Shown piece after piece: positions 10,039 through 19,367 of a stretch of 64,000 bases of DNA. Both the position numbers and the translations under genes were made by a program. Source of the DNA: Elusimicrobiota bacterium (lineage in GTDB: Bacteria > Elusimicrobiota > Elusimicrobia > UBA1565 > UBA9628); the NCBI GenBank assembly GCA_016194705.1, contig JACQAZ010000047.1, positions 1 to 64,000 on the forward strand. The letters are read 5' to 3'. Each line of letters starts with the position of its first letter. Positions within the stretch are counted from its first letter, which is position 1. The notes under the pieces were generated by a model. The model had not been told where the DNA came from. It saw only the letters and a list, made by a program, of their open reading frames with translations, and ran no database searches.

Positions 10039-10044
10039 CGCAAG

Positions 10045-10073
10045 AGCATAGCTGGAATGGCGCAAGAAATCAA
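10045..10073 (-). promoter_or_regulatory. leaderless-type promoter of pilT operon
   Basis: Minus strand TTGATT (10068-10073) - 17 - TATGCT (10045-10050) - 6 nt - ATG 10038. Confidence 0.6.
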
Positions 10074-10092
10074 GCGCGGTCGAAGAAATGAG

Positions 10093-10098
10093 TATAAT
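10093..10098 (+). promoter_or_regulatory. -10 box 6 nt before GTG start
   Basis: TATAATggagccGTG. Confidence 0.55.
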
Positions 10099-10104
10099 GG
10101 AGCC

Positions 10105-10995
10105 GTGAAGATCGTCATCGCCGGAGGAACGGGCTTCATCGGCCGCGCCCTGGCCTCGGCGTCGGCGGCCGCCGGGGACGAGGTCGTGGTTTTATCCCGA
10201 CGGCCTTCTCTCGGAGCCCCCAAGACGGTTGTTTGGGATGGGGCGAGCACCGGCTCCTGGCAGCAGGCGCTCGAAGGCGCCGATGCCGTCGTCAACCTCT
10301 CCGGCGAGAGCGTGGCCGAAGCGAGATGGAACGAGCCGCGCAAGAAGCTCCTCATCTCGAGCCGGCTCAACGCGACGCGGGCGCTGGTCGCGGCACTCTC
10401 GGCGGCCAAGCAGCGGCCGAAGGTTTTCTTGAGCAGCTCCGCGGTCGGCTACTACGGCGACCGGGGCGACGAGCTTCTCGACGAGTCCTCCAAGCCGGGG
10501 AGCGATTTTCTTTCCAAGCTCTGCCAGGACTGGGAAAAAGAGGCTCGCGTCGCCGAGCCGCTTGGCGTGCGGACTGTGGTCCTGCGCACGGGCATCGTGC
10601 TGGCGCAAGGCGGAGGGGCGCTCTCCAAGATGCTGCCGATCTTCAAGACCGGATTCGGCGGCCCGCTGGGCAATGGGGGCCAATGGATGTCCTGGATCGC
10701 GCTCGAGGACCTCGTCGGGCTCATCAGGCACGCCGTCGTCCGCGAGGTATCGGGTCCGCTCAACGGCACGGCCCCCAACCCCGCCGTCAACAAAGACTTC
10801 AGCCGGGCCCTGGGACGGGCCTTGGGGCGCCCCGCCCTGCTCCCTGCGCCCGCCTTCGCGCTGCGCCTAGCCCTGGGCGAGATGGCCGGCATGCTCCTTG
10901 GAGGACAACGCGCCCTTCCTAAGCGCCTCCTCGAAACGGGCTACTCCTTCAAGCGCCCCGACCTCGAGAGCGCGCTGCGCTCGATCATAGGATGA
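10105..10995 (+). CDS. TIGR01777-family (YfcH/SULA-like) sugar-nucleotide epimerase
   Basis: GTG start: (V)KIVIAGGTGFIGRALASA; VNLSGESVAEARW; SSSAVGYYGDRGDELLDE; listed 662 aa ORF start at 9007 is antisense to pilT. Confidence 0.9.
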   Translation: MKIVIAGGTGFIGRALASASAAAGDEVVVLSRRPSLGAPKTVVWDGASTGSWQQALEGADAVVNLSGESVAEARWNEPRKKLLISSRLNATRALVAALSAAKQRPKVFLSSSAVGYYGDRGDELLDESSKPGSDFLSKLCQDWEKEARVAEPLGVRTVVLRTGIVLAQGGGALSKMLPIFKTGFGGPLGNGGQWMSWIALEDLVGLIRHAVVREVSGPLNGTAPNPAVNKDFSRALGRALGRPALLPAPAFALRLALGEMAGMLLGGQRALPKRLLETGYSFKRPDLESALRSIIG

Positions 10996-11993
10996 AGCGC
11001 GCCTCGGCGCTGGCCTGCTGCGCCGCCCTGGCCGCGTGCGCGTCGGCGCCGGACCACCACCTCCCGCCGAGCGCCGCGGCGAGCCTGGCCATAGCGTCCG
11101 TCGATCCCTCGGCGCCGCGCTTCGAGATCGCCTTCAAGGAGAAGGGTCTCGCCGCGGGCTCGGTCGTCATCGAAAACAGCGGGCATCTCTCCCATGGGGT
11201 GGCGATCCTCCGCGGGGCCAAGGAGTCGTGCCGGGTCTCCGAGGAATTCGGGGCTCTGCTGACGCGGATCACGGCGGTGGGCACGGTGGACCTCGCCGAT
11301 CGCGGCGACGAGGAGATCTTCCTGCTCAACGAGGACGGCGGCACGGGAAGCCATGACGAGATCATGCTTCTCATCGACCCGCGCGACTGCGGGGTGACGG
11401 GCCTCACCGTGACGGTGTTCCACCAGGCGACCCACCGCACGACGCCGCAAGCGCCTCTGGGACGCTTCGACGATCTGGCCAGGCGCCCCGAGCGGATTTT
11501 TCTCAACGCCTTGAAGTACCGCTACGGGTTCGTGGGCAAGGACGACGCGGACCGCCAGGAGAAAAACCCGGAGTACGCCTATTATTTCTGGGCCCGCGAC
11601 AACGGCAGCCTCAACGACGGGCGCATGAAAATCAGGCGCTACGAGGGCCGGCCCGCCTTCCGGGACTCCCTCGAGGCCTCGCTGATGGACGGGGTCCGCG
11701 TCTATGCCGCTTACTTCAAGGGCGGCGTGGTCGCTTACGACGCCGCGACCGATGAGCACTTCGTCCTTTTCCACCCGCAGGACATGTACGCCTGGCCGAC
11801 CCTGCTTCAGAGGGCGGGACCCTACCTACTGGTCGGCACGCGGGGCGAAGGAGTCGCGGCGATCGATCTGCGGGATTTTCGACTCAGGCGCTTCCGCTTC
11901 CAGAGCTCGGACGACGTCGTCAAGTCTCTCGAGGTCAAAGGCTCCGAGGTGATCGTCAACGGCGTCCGCACCCTGAAGCTTCCCGGGCTCTAG
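10992..11993 (+). CDS. putative lipoprotein, hypothetical
   Basis: 333 aa with lipobox-like CCAALAACASAP; 4-nt overlap with upstream gene. Confidence 0.7.
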   Translation: MKRASALACCAALAACASAPDHHLPPSAAASLAIASVDPSAPRFEIAFKEKGLAAGSVVIENSGHLSHGVAILRGAKESCRVSEEFGALLTRITAVGTVDLADRGDEEIFLLNEDGGTGSHDEIMLLIDPRDCGVTGLTVTVFHQATHRTTPQAPLGRFDDLARRPERIFLNALKYRYGFVGKDDADRQEKNPEYAYYFWARDNGSLNDGRMKIRRYEGRPAFRDSLEASLMDGVRVYAAYFKGGVVAYDAATDEHFVLFHPQDMYAWPTLLQRAGPYLLVGTRGEGVAAIDLRDFRLRRFRFQSSDDVVKSLEVKGSEVIVNGVRTLKLPGL

Positions 11994-12718
11994 GGCAGGA
12001 AGCCGCCGGCGGCCTGGACGGGCGTCGGATCATCTTCCGCCGTGATCCAGAAAGCCGCGCCGTAGCGTTTGGCAGGCGCGCCGGGCTTCTTGCGCAGGCG
12101 CAGGCGAGCGCGGCCGCCCTCTCCGAGCGCGGCCTCCTGGAGATCTAGCGCGGCGAAGTCGTGACGCAGGCTCTTTCCCTCGTTCTCGCCCGTGAGGACT
12201 CGCGACTCGAAGCCGAAGCCCAACAGCGCCGCGTGCGCGACCCACGCCCCTCGCGCCGCGACGGAGGGTTCGAAGCTCACTTGGTATGCGCCCGGGCTCA
12301 GCTCGCGGGCCTCGAGCGTCCCGGCCTGAGTCCTGAGCCTTGAGGGCGGCGTCTCGCCCCATGCCCGCAGCTCCCTGCCGTTGAGGACCACGCCGGGGGT
12401 GTAGACGCCGCGGCCGCCCCAGGCCCTGGCGTAGCGCTCTTGGCGCCGCGTGAATTCGGGAGACGCCAGGGGGTCCTTCCAGCCGAGCCGGTCCCAGTAA
12501 TCGACCTGGAAGGCGACGGGGACAAAATCGATCCAGAGGCCCTTCGCGCTCGCCAAAGAGGAGAGCCAGTCGTCGGCCGGGGGACAGCTCGAGCACCCTT
12601 CCGATGAGTAGAGCTCCAGCAAGGAGACGCGGTCCGGCCCGCTCTTGAAGGAGGCGGAAGCAGCCCATGCCGGCGAGCAGGCCACAATCAGCGCCAGGAT
12701 GCTCATCACGGACATCAT
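11990..12718 (-). CDS. DUF1223-family secreted thioredoxin-like protein
   Basis: SLLELYSSEGCSSCPPADDWLSSL; signal peptide begins at MMSVMSILALIV (ATG 12718); listed start at 12760 lies against the tRNA. Confidence 0.85.
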   Translation of the reverse strand: MMSVMSILALIVACSPAWAASASFKSGPDRVSLLELYSSEGCSSCPPADDWLSSLASAKGLWIDFVPVAFQVDYWDRLGWKDPLASPEFTRRQERYARAWGGRGVYTPGVVLNGRELRAWGETPPSRLRTQAGTLEARELSPGAYQVSFEPSVAARGAWVAHAALLGFGFESRVLTGENEGKSLRHDFAALDLQEAALGEGGRARLRLRKKPGAPAKRYGAAFWITAEDDPTPVQAAGGFLP

Positions 12719-12760
12719 ACTTTTCTCGCGCGCGGGGAATCTGCTAAAATGTCTCACCAT

Positions 12761-12832
12761 TCCGGGCTAGCTCAATGGTGGAGCAGGCCGCTGTTAACGG
12801 CAAGGTTCTAGGTTCGAGTCCTAGGCCCGGAG
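12761..12832 (+). tRNA. tRNA-Asn (anticodon GTT)
   Basis: Acceptor TCCGGGC/GCCCGGA, D-arm GCTC..GAGC, anticodon loop CTGTTAA, T-arm CTAGG-TTCGAGT-CCTAG. Confidence 0.95.
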
Positions 12833-12858
12833 CGTTTTCTCGACAAGGCGGCCCCCAC

Positions 12859-12899
12859 TCTGCTACCGGTTGCCGCGAGCAGCCGGTAGCAGACTTTTT
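12859..12899 (+). terminator. Rho-independent terminator after tRNA-Asn
   Basis: Perfect 11-bp stem TCTGCTACCGG/CCGGTAGCAGA followed by cttttt. Confidence 0.9.
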
Positions 12900-12916
12900 C
12901 GAAGATTCCGCGAGCG

Positions 12917-13420
12917 ATGAGGATGAACATGAAAATACGCCTTTGGGCGCTGAGCGCCATCTTACTGGGATTGAGCGCGACCACTCGGGGCTCTAATTTA
13001 GCGTTCTCTCCGGTGACTTTCGTGGATTCCTACATGGCCGCCTGGAACGCCCACGACGCGGCCAAAGCGGCGGCCTTTTTCGCCGACGACGGCGTCTACT
13101 TCGACACGACCGTCGGCACGCCGCAAAAGGGCCGCGACGCGGTGCGCCGGAACGTCATCGAGGTCTTCATGAAGGCCGCCCCGAATCTGACCTGGAGCCG
13201 GGACGCAAAGGCCCCGATCATCGGCCCTGAAGGGATCGCCTTTGAATGGAGCTTCAAAGGCACCAACACCGGCGCTTGGGACGCGAACACTCCGGCGACG
13301 AACAAGCCCTTTGAGTTCAAGGGAGTCTCCTTCGTCATGATCAAGAACGGAAAAATCGAGTATCAAGGCGACTACTACGACGCCTTGTCCTTCCAGAAGC
13401 AGCTCGGCTGGATCAAGTAA
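12917..13420 (+). CDS. secreted SnoaL/NTF2-like (ketosteroid isomerase fold) protein
   Basis: 167 aa; signal peptide; VDSYMAAWNAHDAAKAAAFFADDGVYFD. Confidence 0.8.
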   Translation: MRMNMKIRLWALSAILLGLSATTRGSNLAFSPVTFVDSYMAAWNAHDAAKAAAFFADDGVYFDTTVGTPQKGRDAVRRNVIEVFMKAAPNLTWSRDAKAPIIGPEGIAFEWSFKGTNTGAWDANTPATNKPFEFKGVSFVMIKNGKIEYQGDYYDALSFQKQLGWIK

Positions 13421-13494
13421 GAGAGGGTCGGGAACGAATTACTGAGCGCGGTGTCTACTCCCCTGAATTCCGGCAACAGGGGGAACACCGAACG

Positions 13495-13872
13495 ATGCTC
13501 AAGATCGCCGCTTCGCTCCTCGCAGCCCTACCCAGTCCAAGTTACGCCGCCATTGCCCTCACCTCGGAGGTCTCCGTCTCGTCGTCGCCCGCGAAGAGGC
13601 CCGCCCCGATCACTTTCCAGCTTGATGCGCAGACCGAAGATCCCCGACATCGCCGCACCGCCGTCGGCGTGAAGTCCGGCCTGAAGGAAGGCAAGCCGCT
13701 CGAGATGGCGGTCTGGGGCGGCGGGGGCGCCGTCGCCGGAAGCCTCGCGGGTCCCCTCGGCGCGCTGATCGGCGCGGGAGCCGGCGCGCTCTGCGGCCTG
13801 CTTTACTCGGTGATCGTCGTCCCCCACAACGGCCCCCCGGCCGAGGAGCTTAAAGTCCGTAGTAGTAGGTGA
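13495..13872 (+). CDS. glycine-zipper hypothetical protein
   Basis: 125 aa; GGGGAVAGSLAGPLGALIGAGAGALCG; no clear promoter; weak. Confidence 0.45.
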   Translation: MLKIAASLLAALPSPSYAAIALTSEVSVSSSPAKRPAPITFQLDAQTEDPRHRRTAVGVKSGLKEGKPLEMAVWGGGGAVAGSLAGPLGALIGAGAGALCGLLYSVIVVPHNGPPAEELKVRSSR

Positions 13873-16078
13873 TCTTGAGCTGGAGCTGATTCGAGGGGCG
13901 CTCCAGCCCGCGTCCCGTGGCGACGTTGTAGATCAGGAACACGTCGCTGTCGGGGCGGTAGAGGTAGCGCAATCGAGCGTTGACGCTGGTCAGTTGGGCG
14001 TCGGTGTTGGCCTGCACGAAGACATCGGTCAGCCAGCGGCGCGTGAAGTTGTAGCTGGCGCGCACGTCGAGCAGGTTCGTGACGAAGTCGCCGCTGGGGA
14101 GATAGACGCGGTTGTACGAGTCCTCCAGGCTCAAGAGCAGGTGCTCGTTGGGCCGGAAGGTCGCGCTGGCGCTCGTCTCGTAGCGCCGGCCGCCGTAGAA
14201 GTCTCCCCATTTCTCGCGCGCGCTCAGCACGACGCGGCGGCCGCGGTCGCTGTGGACCGAGGCGATCATGCGGTTGAAGTGGTAGCGTCCGGCCGGGACG
14301 ACGATGCCGGGATGGATCTCGAAGTCCTGCTGCATGAGGTCGGTGACCGCCTCGACCGGACGAAATAAAAAGCCCGAGGAGTCCCGGAAATCCGTGGACC
14401 ATGAGAGCTCGGTTTGGCTTGTCTGCAGGTTGCCGACGCGGTCCTGGATGTATTCCTCCTGGGTCTCGAACTCCATCTGCTGGACGAAATGCGGCCACTT
14501 GGGCTGGGGTTTGTACGCGGCCTGGCCGAAGTAGTCGCGGATGCCGGTGCGCTCGACGAAGCCGGTCTCCGGATTGAAATGGTTGCCGACCTCCTCGAAC
14601 GCGCCGATGAGCCGGTAGTCGTCGTTCTCGAAGAAAGAGCCCCCGAAGGAGGACCCCACGCTGTCCTTGACAAACGGGTTCTCCGTTCCCATGACGAAGC
14701 CCTTGAGCTGCCAGTAGTCGGTCAAGCTCAGCTGGGCGTCGAATCCGCCGCCGCGATTGTAAGCCGAGGTCTGTCCGCCTTGACGGTTGACCGCCATCGC
14801 GCCGACGTAGCTGCGCTCGTAGACGTCGTATTTGACGCGGGCCACCGAGAAATCCTGCTGCGGGATGCCGGCCGTGCCCGACTGATCGCCGATCTGGCGC
14901 GACTGGACCTGCAGATAGCCGACGTCGAAGGGGCCCGCCTTGCCGGTCAGCTTGCCGCCGAAGTTGAGCGGCACGGGTTGGCCGTCATTGGTCAGCCCCA
15001 TGCGCCGGCTGAAGAAGAGCTGGTCGTTGCCTTGGTCGCCGAACAGAAAGATGCCCGCGTTCTCCAGGAAGAAATCGCGCTTCTCTGGGAAGAACACCGG
15101 GAAGCGCGTGAGGTTGACGACCTGCTGGTCGGCCTCGACCTGGCCGAAGTCGGGATTGACCGTGAACTCGGAGGTCAAGGACGGCGTGACGCCGATGCGC
15201 GCGACCTCGATGCCCATGGTCCCGAAAGTCCCGTCGAGAAAGCCCGCGCTCCCGACGCGCGGCACGCCGCGGCGCCAGCCGCCGGTGACGTAGGGCTTGA
15301 TCTCGAAGACGGGCGGACGCTTGAGCAGCTCGAGACCGGTGAGCTCTCCGGCCCGAGAGACCTTCTCCAGCCCGAAGGCGCGCTGCCACGCCGTCCAGAG
15401 CGATTCCTCGTTCTTTCGGCGCACGCGCCGGGCGACGTTGAAGCCCCAGGTCGGGGCTCCGTCGTGAAGGCGCAGGGACGTCAGAGGGATGGCGATCTCG
15501 GCGGTCCAGCCCTTGTCATCGATCCGGGCCTCCGAGCGCCAGCGGGCGTTCCAGGCCATATTGATGTCGCGCCCTTCGTCGGTGACCAAGGCGTCCTGCT
15601 GGGTCCCCAGCGGGTTGACCGCGAAGCGGTAGGCGCTGCGCAGGTCGTGGTTGGTGTCGAGCAGGATCTCGACCTTGTCGTCGTTGGTGAAATCCGCGTC
15701 GCGCCGCAGTTCGCGGGCGTTGATCAGCTCGGGATGAGAATCGTAGGCGCGGATGCCGATGTAGAGGTTCTTCTCGTCGTAGAGGACCTTGACCTCGGTC
15801 CTCTCGGTGGCCGGCTTACCCACGTCGGGCTCCTGCTGGGTGAAGGCGTCCGCGGCCTGGGCGCGGCTCCAGACCGGCTCGTCGAGCCTGCCGTCGAGCG
15901 TGATGGGTTCGTTGATCTTGACCGCGCTAAAGCGGCGCTTGGGCTGCGCGACGACGGGCGTCTGGACGGGAGGATTCTCCGTTCCCAGGGACTCGGCGTC
16001 GGCGACCGCGCTGAACAGCAGCAGCGCGCACGCCGACGCCAGGGCGGCTCTAACGGCTCGGTCGCACGTTGAAGTCAT
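13850..16078 (-). CDS. DUF5916 / CBM9-like domain outer-membrane protein
   Basis: 742 aa; AVKINEPITLDGRLDEPVWSRAQAADAFTQQEPDVGKPATERTEVKVLYDEKNLYIGI. Confidence 0.85.
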   Translation of the reverse strand: MTSTCDRAVRAALASACALLLFSAVADAESLGTENPPVQTPVVAQPKRRFSAVKINEPITLDGRLDEPVWSRAQAADAFTQQEPDVGKPATERTEVKVLYDEKNLYIGIRAYDSHPELINARELRRDADFTNDDKVEILLDTNHDLRSAYRFAVNPLGTQQDALVTDEGRDINMAWNARWRSEARIDDKGWTAEIAIPLTSLRLHDGAPTWGFNVARRVRRKNEESLWTAWQRAFGLEKVSRAGELTGLELLKRPPVFEIKPYVTGGWRRGVPRVGSAGFLDGTFGTMGIEVARIGVTPSLTSEFTVNPDFGQVEADQQVVNLTRFPVFFPEKRDFFLENAGIFLFGDQGNDQLFFSRRMGLTNDGQPVPLNFGGKLTGKAGPFDVGYLQVQSRQIGDQSGTAGIPQQDFSVARVKYDVYERSYVGAMAVNRQGGQTSAYNRGGGFDAQLSLTDYWQLKGFVMGTENPFVKDSVGSSFGGSFFENDDYRLIGAFEEVGNHFNPETGFVERTGIRDYFGQAAYKPQPKWPHFVQQMEFETQEEYIQDRVGNLQTSQTELSWSTDFRDSSGFLFRPVEAVTDLMQQDFEIHPGIVVPAGRYHFNRMIASVHSDRGRRVVLSAREKWGDFYGGRRYETSASATFRPNEHLLLSLEDSYNRVYLPSGDFVTNLLDVRASYNFTRRWLTDVFVQANTDAQLTSVNARLRYLYRPDSDVFLIYNVATGRGLERPSNQLQLKITYYYGL

Positions 16079-16760
16079 CGAAGTAGACGACGCTGTCGGC
16101 CTTGGACCAGACGCCGACCTTGCCCGAGACGGGCTCGGCCAGCTCGTGCTCCAAGTAAGTCTTGCCGTTGAGGATGCCCTGGACCTTCTTGCCCTTGACG
16201 ACGAGCTTGAGTGTCTGCCATTGTCCCGTTTGCGTCGGCGTGTTGCGGATCCACTCGACCGAGCTGCGCCTGCCGTGGACGTACTCGAACAGCACGAGGT
16301 TGTTCTCGAGCGCGTTGGCGCGCAGGATCAGGTAGTCTCCGTTGGGCTTGACGTTGAAGACGATCCCGGCTCCCTGGTCGATGCGGCCGGAGACGGGCTT
16401 GAAGCGGAAGCTGACCTCGCCCTCGCTGAAATTCTCGACGGACCGCGCGACGCAGAGGGGGAAGTAGGCGTAGGCCTTCACGTTGTCCAAGAATTCCGCG
16501 TAGCGCTCGCCGTAGAGGGCGCGGGCCTTGTCGCCGAGGTTGCTCGCCGATTGCCCGCTCGACCAGCGGCCGCCGTTGACCATCAAGACGTTCTTGCCGC
16601 CGTCCTTGGTCACCTGCCAGAAACCGACCAGGCAGGCCAGCGCGGAGGGCTCCTTGCCGACGGCGTCCTTCGAGAAATCGATCGTCACGGGACCGGCGGC
16701 GAGCGCCTCGATTGCGCACGCTCCGATGGACAGAACGGCCGCTGCGAATCTTTTTTTCAT
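16050..16760 (-). CDS. secreted concanavalin-like (DUF1080-type) protein
   Basis: 236 aa; signal peptide; GVWSKADSVVYFDDFNV; SD gggagg. Confidence 0.7.
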   Translation of the reverse strand: MKKRFAAAVLSIGACAIEALAAGPVTIDFSKDAVGKEPSALACLVGFWQVTKDGGKNVLMVNGGRWSSGQSASNLGDKARALYGERYAEFLDNVKAYAYFPLCVARSVENFSEGEVSFRFKPVSGRIDQGAGIVFNVKPNGDYLILRANALENNLVLFEYVHGRRSSVEWIRNTPTQTGQWQTLKLVVKGKKVQGILNGKTYLEHELAEPVSGKVGVWSKADSVVYFDDFNVRPSR

Positions 16761-16769
16761 GAGACCTCC

Positions 16770-18080
16770 CTAATTTGTCCGCCGTCTTGAAAGCCGCCAG
16801 GCCGCCGCCAGCAGAATCGGGATCACGCCGTAGAACCAAACGCGCGCGCCGGAGAAGTCGGCGACAAGGGGATGGCCGGGATAGTCCCAGGGCTTCGCGC
16901 TCGGGGCCTTTTCTCGCGCCAGCGAATAGATGATCGGCAGGATCTCCTCTTCGCTCGTCGAGCGCGTTTGCTCGCTCCTGCCGCCGTAGTCGAACACGAT
17001 GAGGCCGTAGCGGTCGTCCCCGCCGCCGAGGGCGGTCGCGGAGGCGTCTTGGAGCCTGACGGAGATCTTGGGAACGGCGCGCTTGAGCTTGGAGAGGACG
17101 CTGCGCTCGAGGTCCCAAAGACGGCTGTCCTCGGGACTCAGATTGACCGTGACCTGCAGGAGCCTCGGCAGACGCGAGAGCGCCGCGTCATCCCCCGCGC
17201 TGAAGGAATTCCGCTTGTCTTCGCTGGCGTCCCTATAGAACGGAAGCCGCAGGGACAGAAGAGCCGCCAAAGCGCCAGCCATCAGGACGAGAGCCGACCT
17301 TCTGGTCTTTACTGCGAAGGCGTCGCCTGTCTTGAGCCAGACGGCGGTTCCGGCGAGGCAAGCCAGAGCGGTGATGACAAGGAAGCTCCCCTGCGCCGAA
17401 GAGAACAAGCCTTTCTCGAATTGATGCAGGCAGCTCGTCATCGAGAAGGCCCCGGCCCGCCTGACCCAGCCCGCCTCGGTCGAGGCCGCAAAATCCACGG
17501 CCCAGTTGCCGAGCACGAAGGCAAGGCAGAGCAGGGCGGCCGCCGCGGTGGAATCGGCGAGCGCGGCGCAGAGCATCGCGACGCCCGTGATCGCGAAGGC
17601 GTACAGGGAATGCCCGAGCAGCAGGTTCGCCAGTTCGCCGCCGCCGACATGACCTCCTTTCGCGTTCCAAAGTAAGAACGACGAGAGCGGCAGACCCAGG
17701 GCCGCGAGCCAGCCGAGCGACAGGGCGAGGACCTTGGCCGCCAGCGACGCCTCGAGGGGCACGGGAAGCTGAAGAAGCAGCTTGAGCGAGCCGCTTTCCT
17801 TTTCCGAGGAGATGAAGCGGATGGCCAGAAACGGATAGAGGAGCGTGGTCGCCAGGTACAGGCCGCCGAGCGTCGGCACCAGGATGCCGTCGAGAGGAGA
17901 GAGGCCGCGCGCCAATTCGGGAGACGAAGAGGCCGAGCGGCTGGCCTCGCCGAACAAGCGCGCCGCCGCGATGAAGCTGTAGCCGCTCAAGAACGAGACG
18001 CACAGAAGCAGCAGCCAGAAAGGCGGCGCGGCGGCCAGGGCCCGCAGCTCATTGCCGAGCAGGACCTTAAGTGAGCGCAA
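16770..18080 (-). CDS. ABC-2 type transporter permease
   Basis: Multiple TM segments; TTG start at 18080 preceded by GAGGAGG SD inside the upstream ATPase gene. Confidence 0.75.
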   Translation of the reverse strand: MRSLKVLLGNELRALAAAPPFWLLLLCVSFLSGYSFIAAARLFGEASRSASSSPELARGLSPLDGILVPTLGGLYLATTLLYPFLAIRFISSEKESGSLKLLLQLPVPLEASLAAKVLALSLGWLAALGLPLSSFLLWNAKGGHVGGGELANLLLGHSLYAFAITGVAMLCAALADSTAAAALLCLAFVLGNWAVDFAASTEAGWVRRAGAFSMTSCLHQFEKGLFSSAQGSFLVITALACLAGTAVWLKTGDAFAVKTRRSALVLMAGALAALLSLRLPFYRDASEDKRNSFSAGDDAALSRLPRLLQVTVNLSPEDSRLWDLERSVLSKLKRAVPKISVRLQDASATALGGGDDRYGLIVFDYGGRSEQTRSTSEEEILPIIYSLAREKAPSAKPWDYPGHPLVADFSGARVWFYGVIPILLAAAWRLSRRRTN

Positions 18081-18762
18081 AGAAGACCTCCTCGAGGCTT
18101 CCGGCCGAGCCGGCTTTGGCGCGCAGCTCATCGAGCGTGCCGAAGCCGACGACCTTACCCGCGCACAGCAGCAGCAGACGGTCGCAGACGCGTTCGGCGT
18201 CCGGGAGCTGATGGATCGAAAGCACGAGAGATCGGCCCGCCTCGCGCGTCTCGCGCAGCAGGGCCATGACCGCCCGGACCTGGTGAGGGTCCAAGCCGTC
18301 GAAAGGCTCGTCGAGCAGCAGGATCTGCTGCGGCGTGAGCAGTCCCATCGCCAACAGGAGCCGCTTGAGCGTCCCCTTCGAGAGCTCCTCGGCCCGTTTG
18401 CGCAGAGATGACGCGAGGCCGAGCCGCTCGATCAGGACTTCCTTGCGTCCGTCCGCCGCGCGATAAAGGTCCGCGAAGAGGTCGATCAGCGCGCCTGCGG
18501 TCTGCTCGCCGAAGGGCCGCGCGCCGTCGGGCATGTAGAACAGGGCCTCCTTGCGCCGATGAGGCGCGAGCGCTCGGCCGTGCGAGCGGACCTCGCCCGC
18601 GTCGACCGGCACGAGGCCGGCAAGAGACTCAAGCAAGGTCGTCTTGCCGGCCCCGTTGGGGCCGATGATGCCGAGGATCTCGCGAGGCCGCACGTCGAGC
18701 GCGGCTCCTTCCAGAGCCTTGAAGGCTCCGAAGCTCTTGGAGATCCCCTCGGCCTCGAGCAT
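18067..18762 (-). CDS. ABC transporter ATP-binding protein
   Basis: GPNGAGKTTLLESLAG, LSKGTLKRLLLAMGLLTPQQILLLDEPFDGLDP. Confidence 0.93.
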   Translation of the reverse strand: MLEAEGISKSFGAFKALEGAALDVRPREILGIIGPNGAGKTTLLESLAGLVPVDAGEVRSHGRALAPHRRKEALFYMPDGARPFGEQTAGALIDLFADLYRAADGRKEVLIERLGLASSLRKRAEELSKGTLKRLLLAMGLLTPQQILLLDEPFDGLDPHQVRAVMALLRETREAGRSLVLSIHQLPDAERVCDRLLLLCAGKVVGFGTLDELRAKAGSAGSLEEVFFALT

Positions 18763-18765
18763 CTG

Positions 18766-19323
18766 TTAGTCCAGCTTGACCGGGACCGTCTTGAGGTCGT
18801 CTTCCATGCCGATCGTGACCTCGGCGACGGGGTGGCCGTCCTTGAGGGACGGCGTCACGCTGATGGCCGAGAAGTCCTTGTTCGCCACCAGCGCCTTCTT
18901 TACGGCCGCGCGCAGCGACATCTTCGCCTTGGCCATCGCCGCGCTCTGGGCCTTCGCGGCCGCCAGGTCCTCGCCGCCTTTGATGGCCTCGGTCTTGGCG
19001 ATCTTCCCCGTCTTGTGGTCCACGACGACCTCGGAGAACTTCCCGGCCTTCATGGTGTAGACGGAGAGCTGCAGCTTGCCGTCGTCCATCTCGAACTTGC
19101 CTGAGATGGGCTTTCCAGCCTGCTCGCACGCCGCCAGGCCCTTGTCGAGATTGACCGCGATCCGCTCGAGCGTCTCACCGGTCACTTTTCCGCTGTCCTC
19201 GTGCTCCTCGTGCTCCTCGTGCTTCTCGGCTTTCTCGTCGTGCGCCTTCTGCGCGTGGGCGAGCCCGCCCAGACCGACGGACGCCGCGAACGCCGCAGCC
19301 AACACGACCATTCTCTTGTTCAT
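18766..19323 (-). CDS. secreted PepSY-like protein
   Basis: ATG 19323 MNKRMVVLAAAFAASVGLGGLAHAQ after SD aaaaggagg; KLQLSVYTMKAGKFSEVVVDHKTGKI. Confidence 0.7.
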   Translation of the reverse strand: MNKRMVVLAAAFAASVGLGGLAHAQKAHDEKAEKHEEHEEHEDSGKVTGETLERIAVNLDKGLAACEQAGKPISGKFEMDDGKLQLSVYTMKAGKFSEVVVDHKTGKIAKTEAIKGGEDLAAAKAQSAAMAKAKMSLRAAVKKALVANKDFSAISVTPSLKDGHPVAEVTIGMEDDLKTVPVKLD

Positions 19324-19367
19324 GCCGTCCTCCTTTTGTTGATGCGCGTAAAGAGACGAACTTGCGA

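Noticed and set aside
9007-10104. 5' part of the listed 662-aa plus ORF
   Set aside because: Antisense to pilT; true epimerase start is GTG 10105 next to TATAAT
12719-12760. Upstream start of DUF1223 gene
   Set aside because: Would run into the tRNA-Asn promoter/5' end; signal peptide starts at 12718
14414-16072. 552-aa plus ORF
   Set aside because: Antisense to the DUF5916 protein with recognisable motifs on the minus strand
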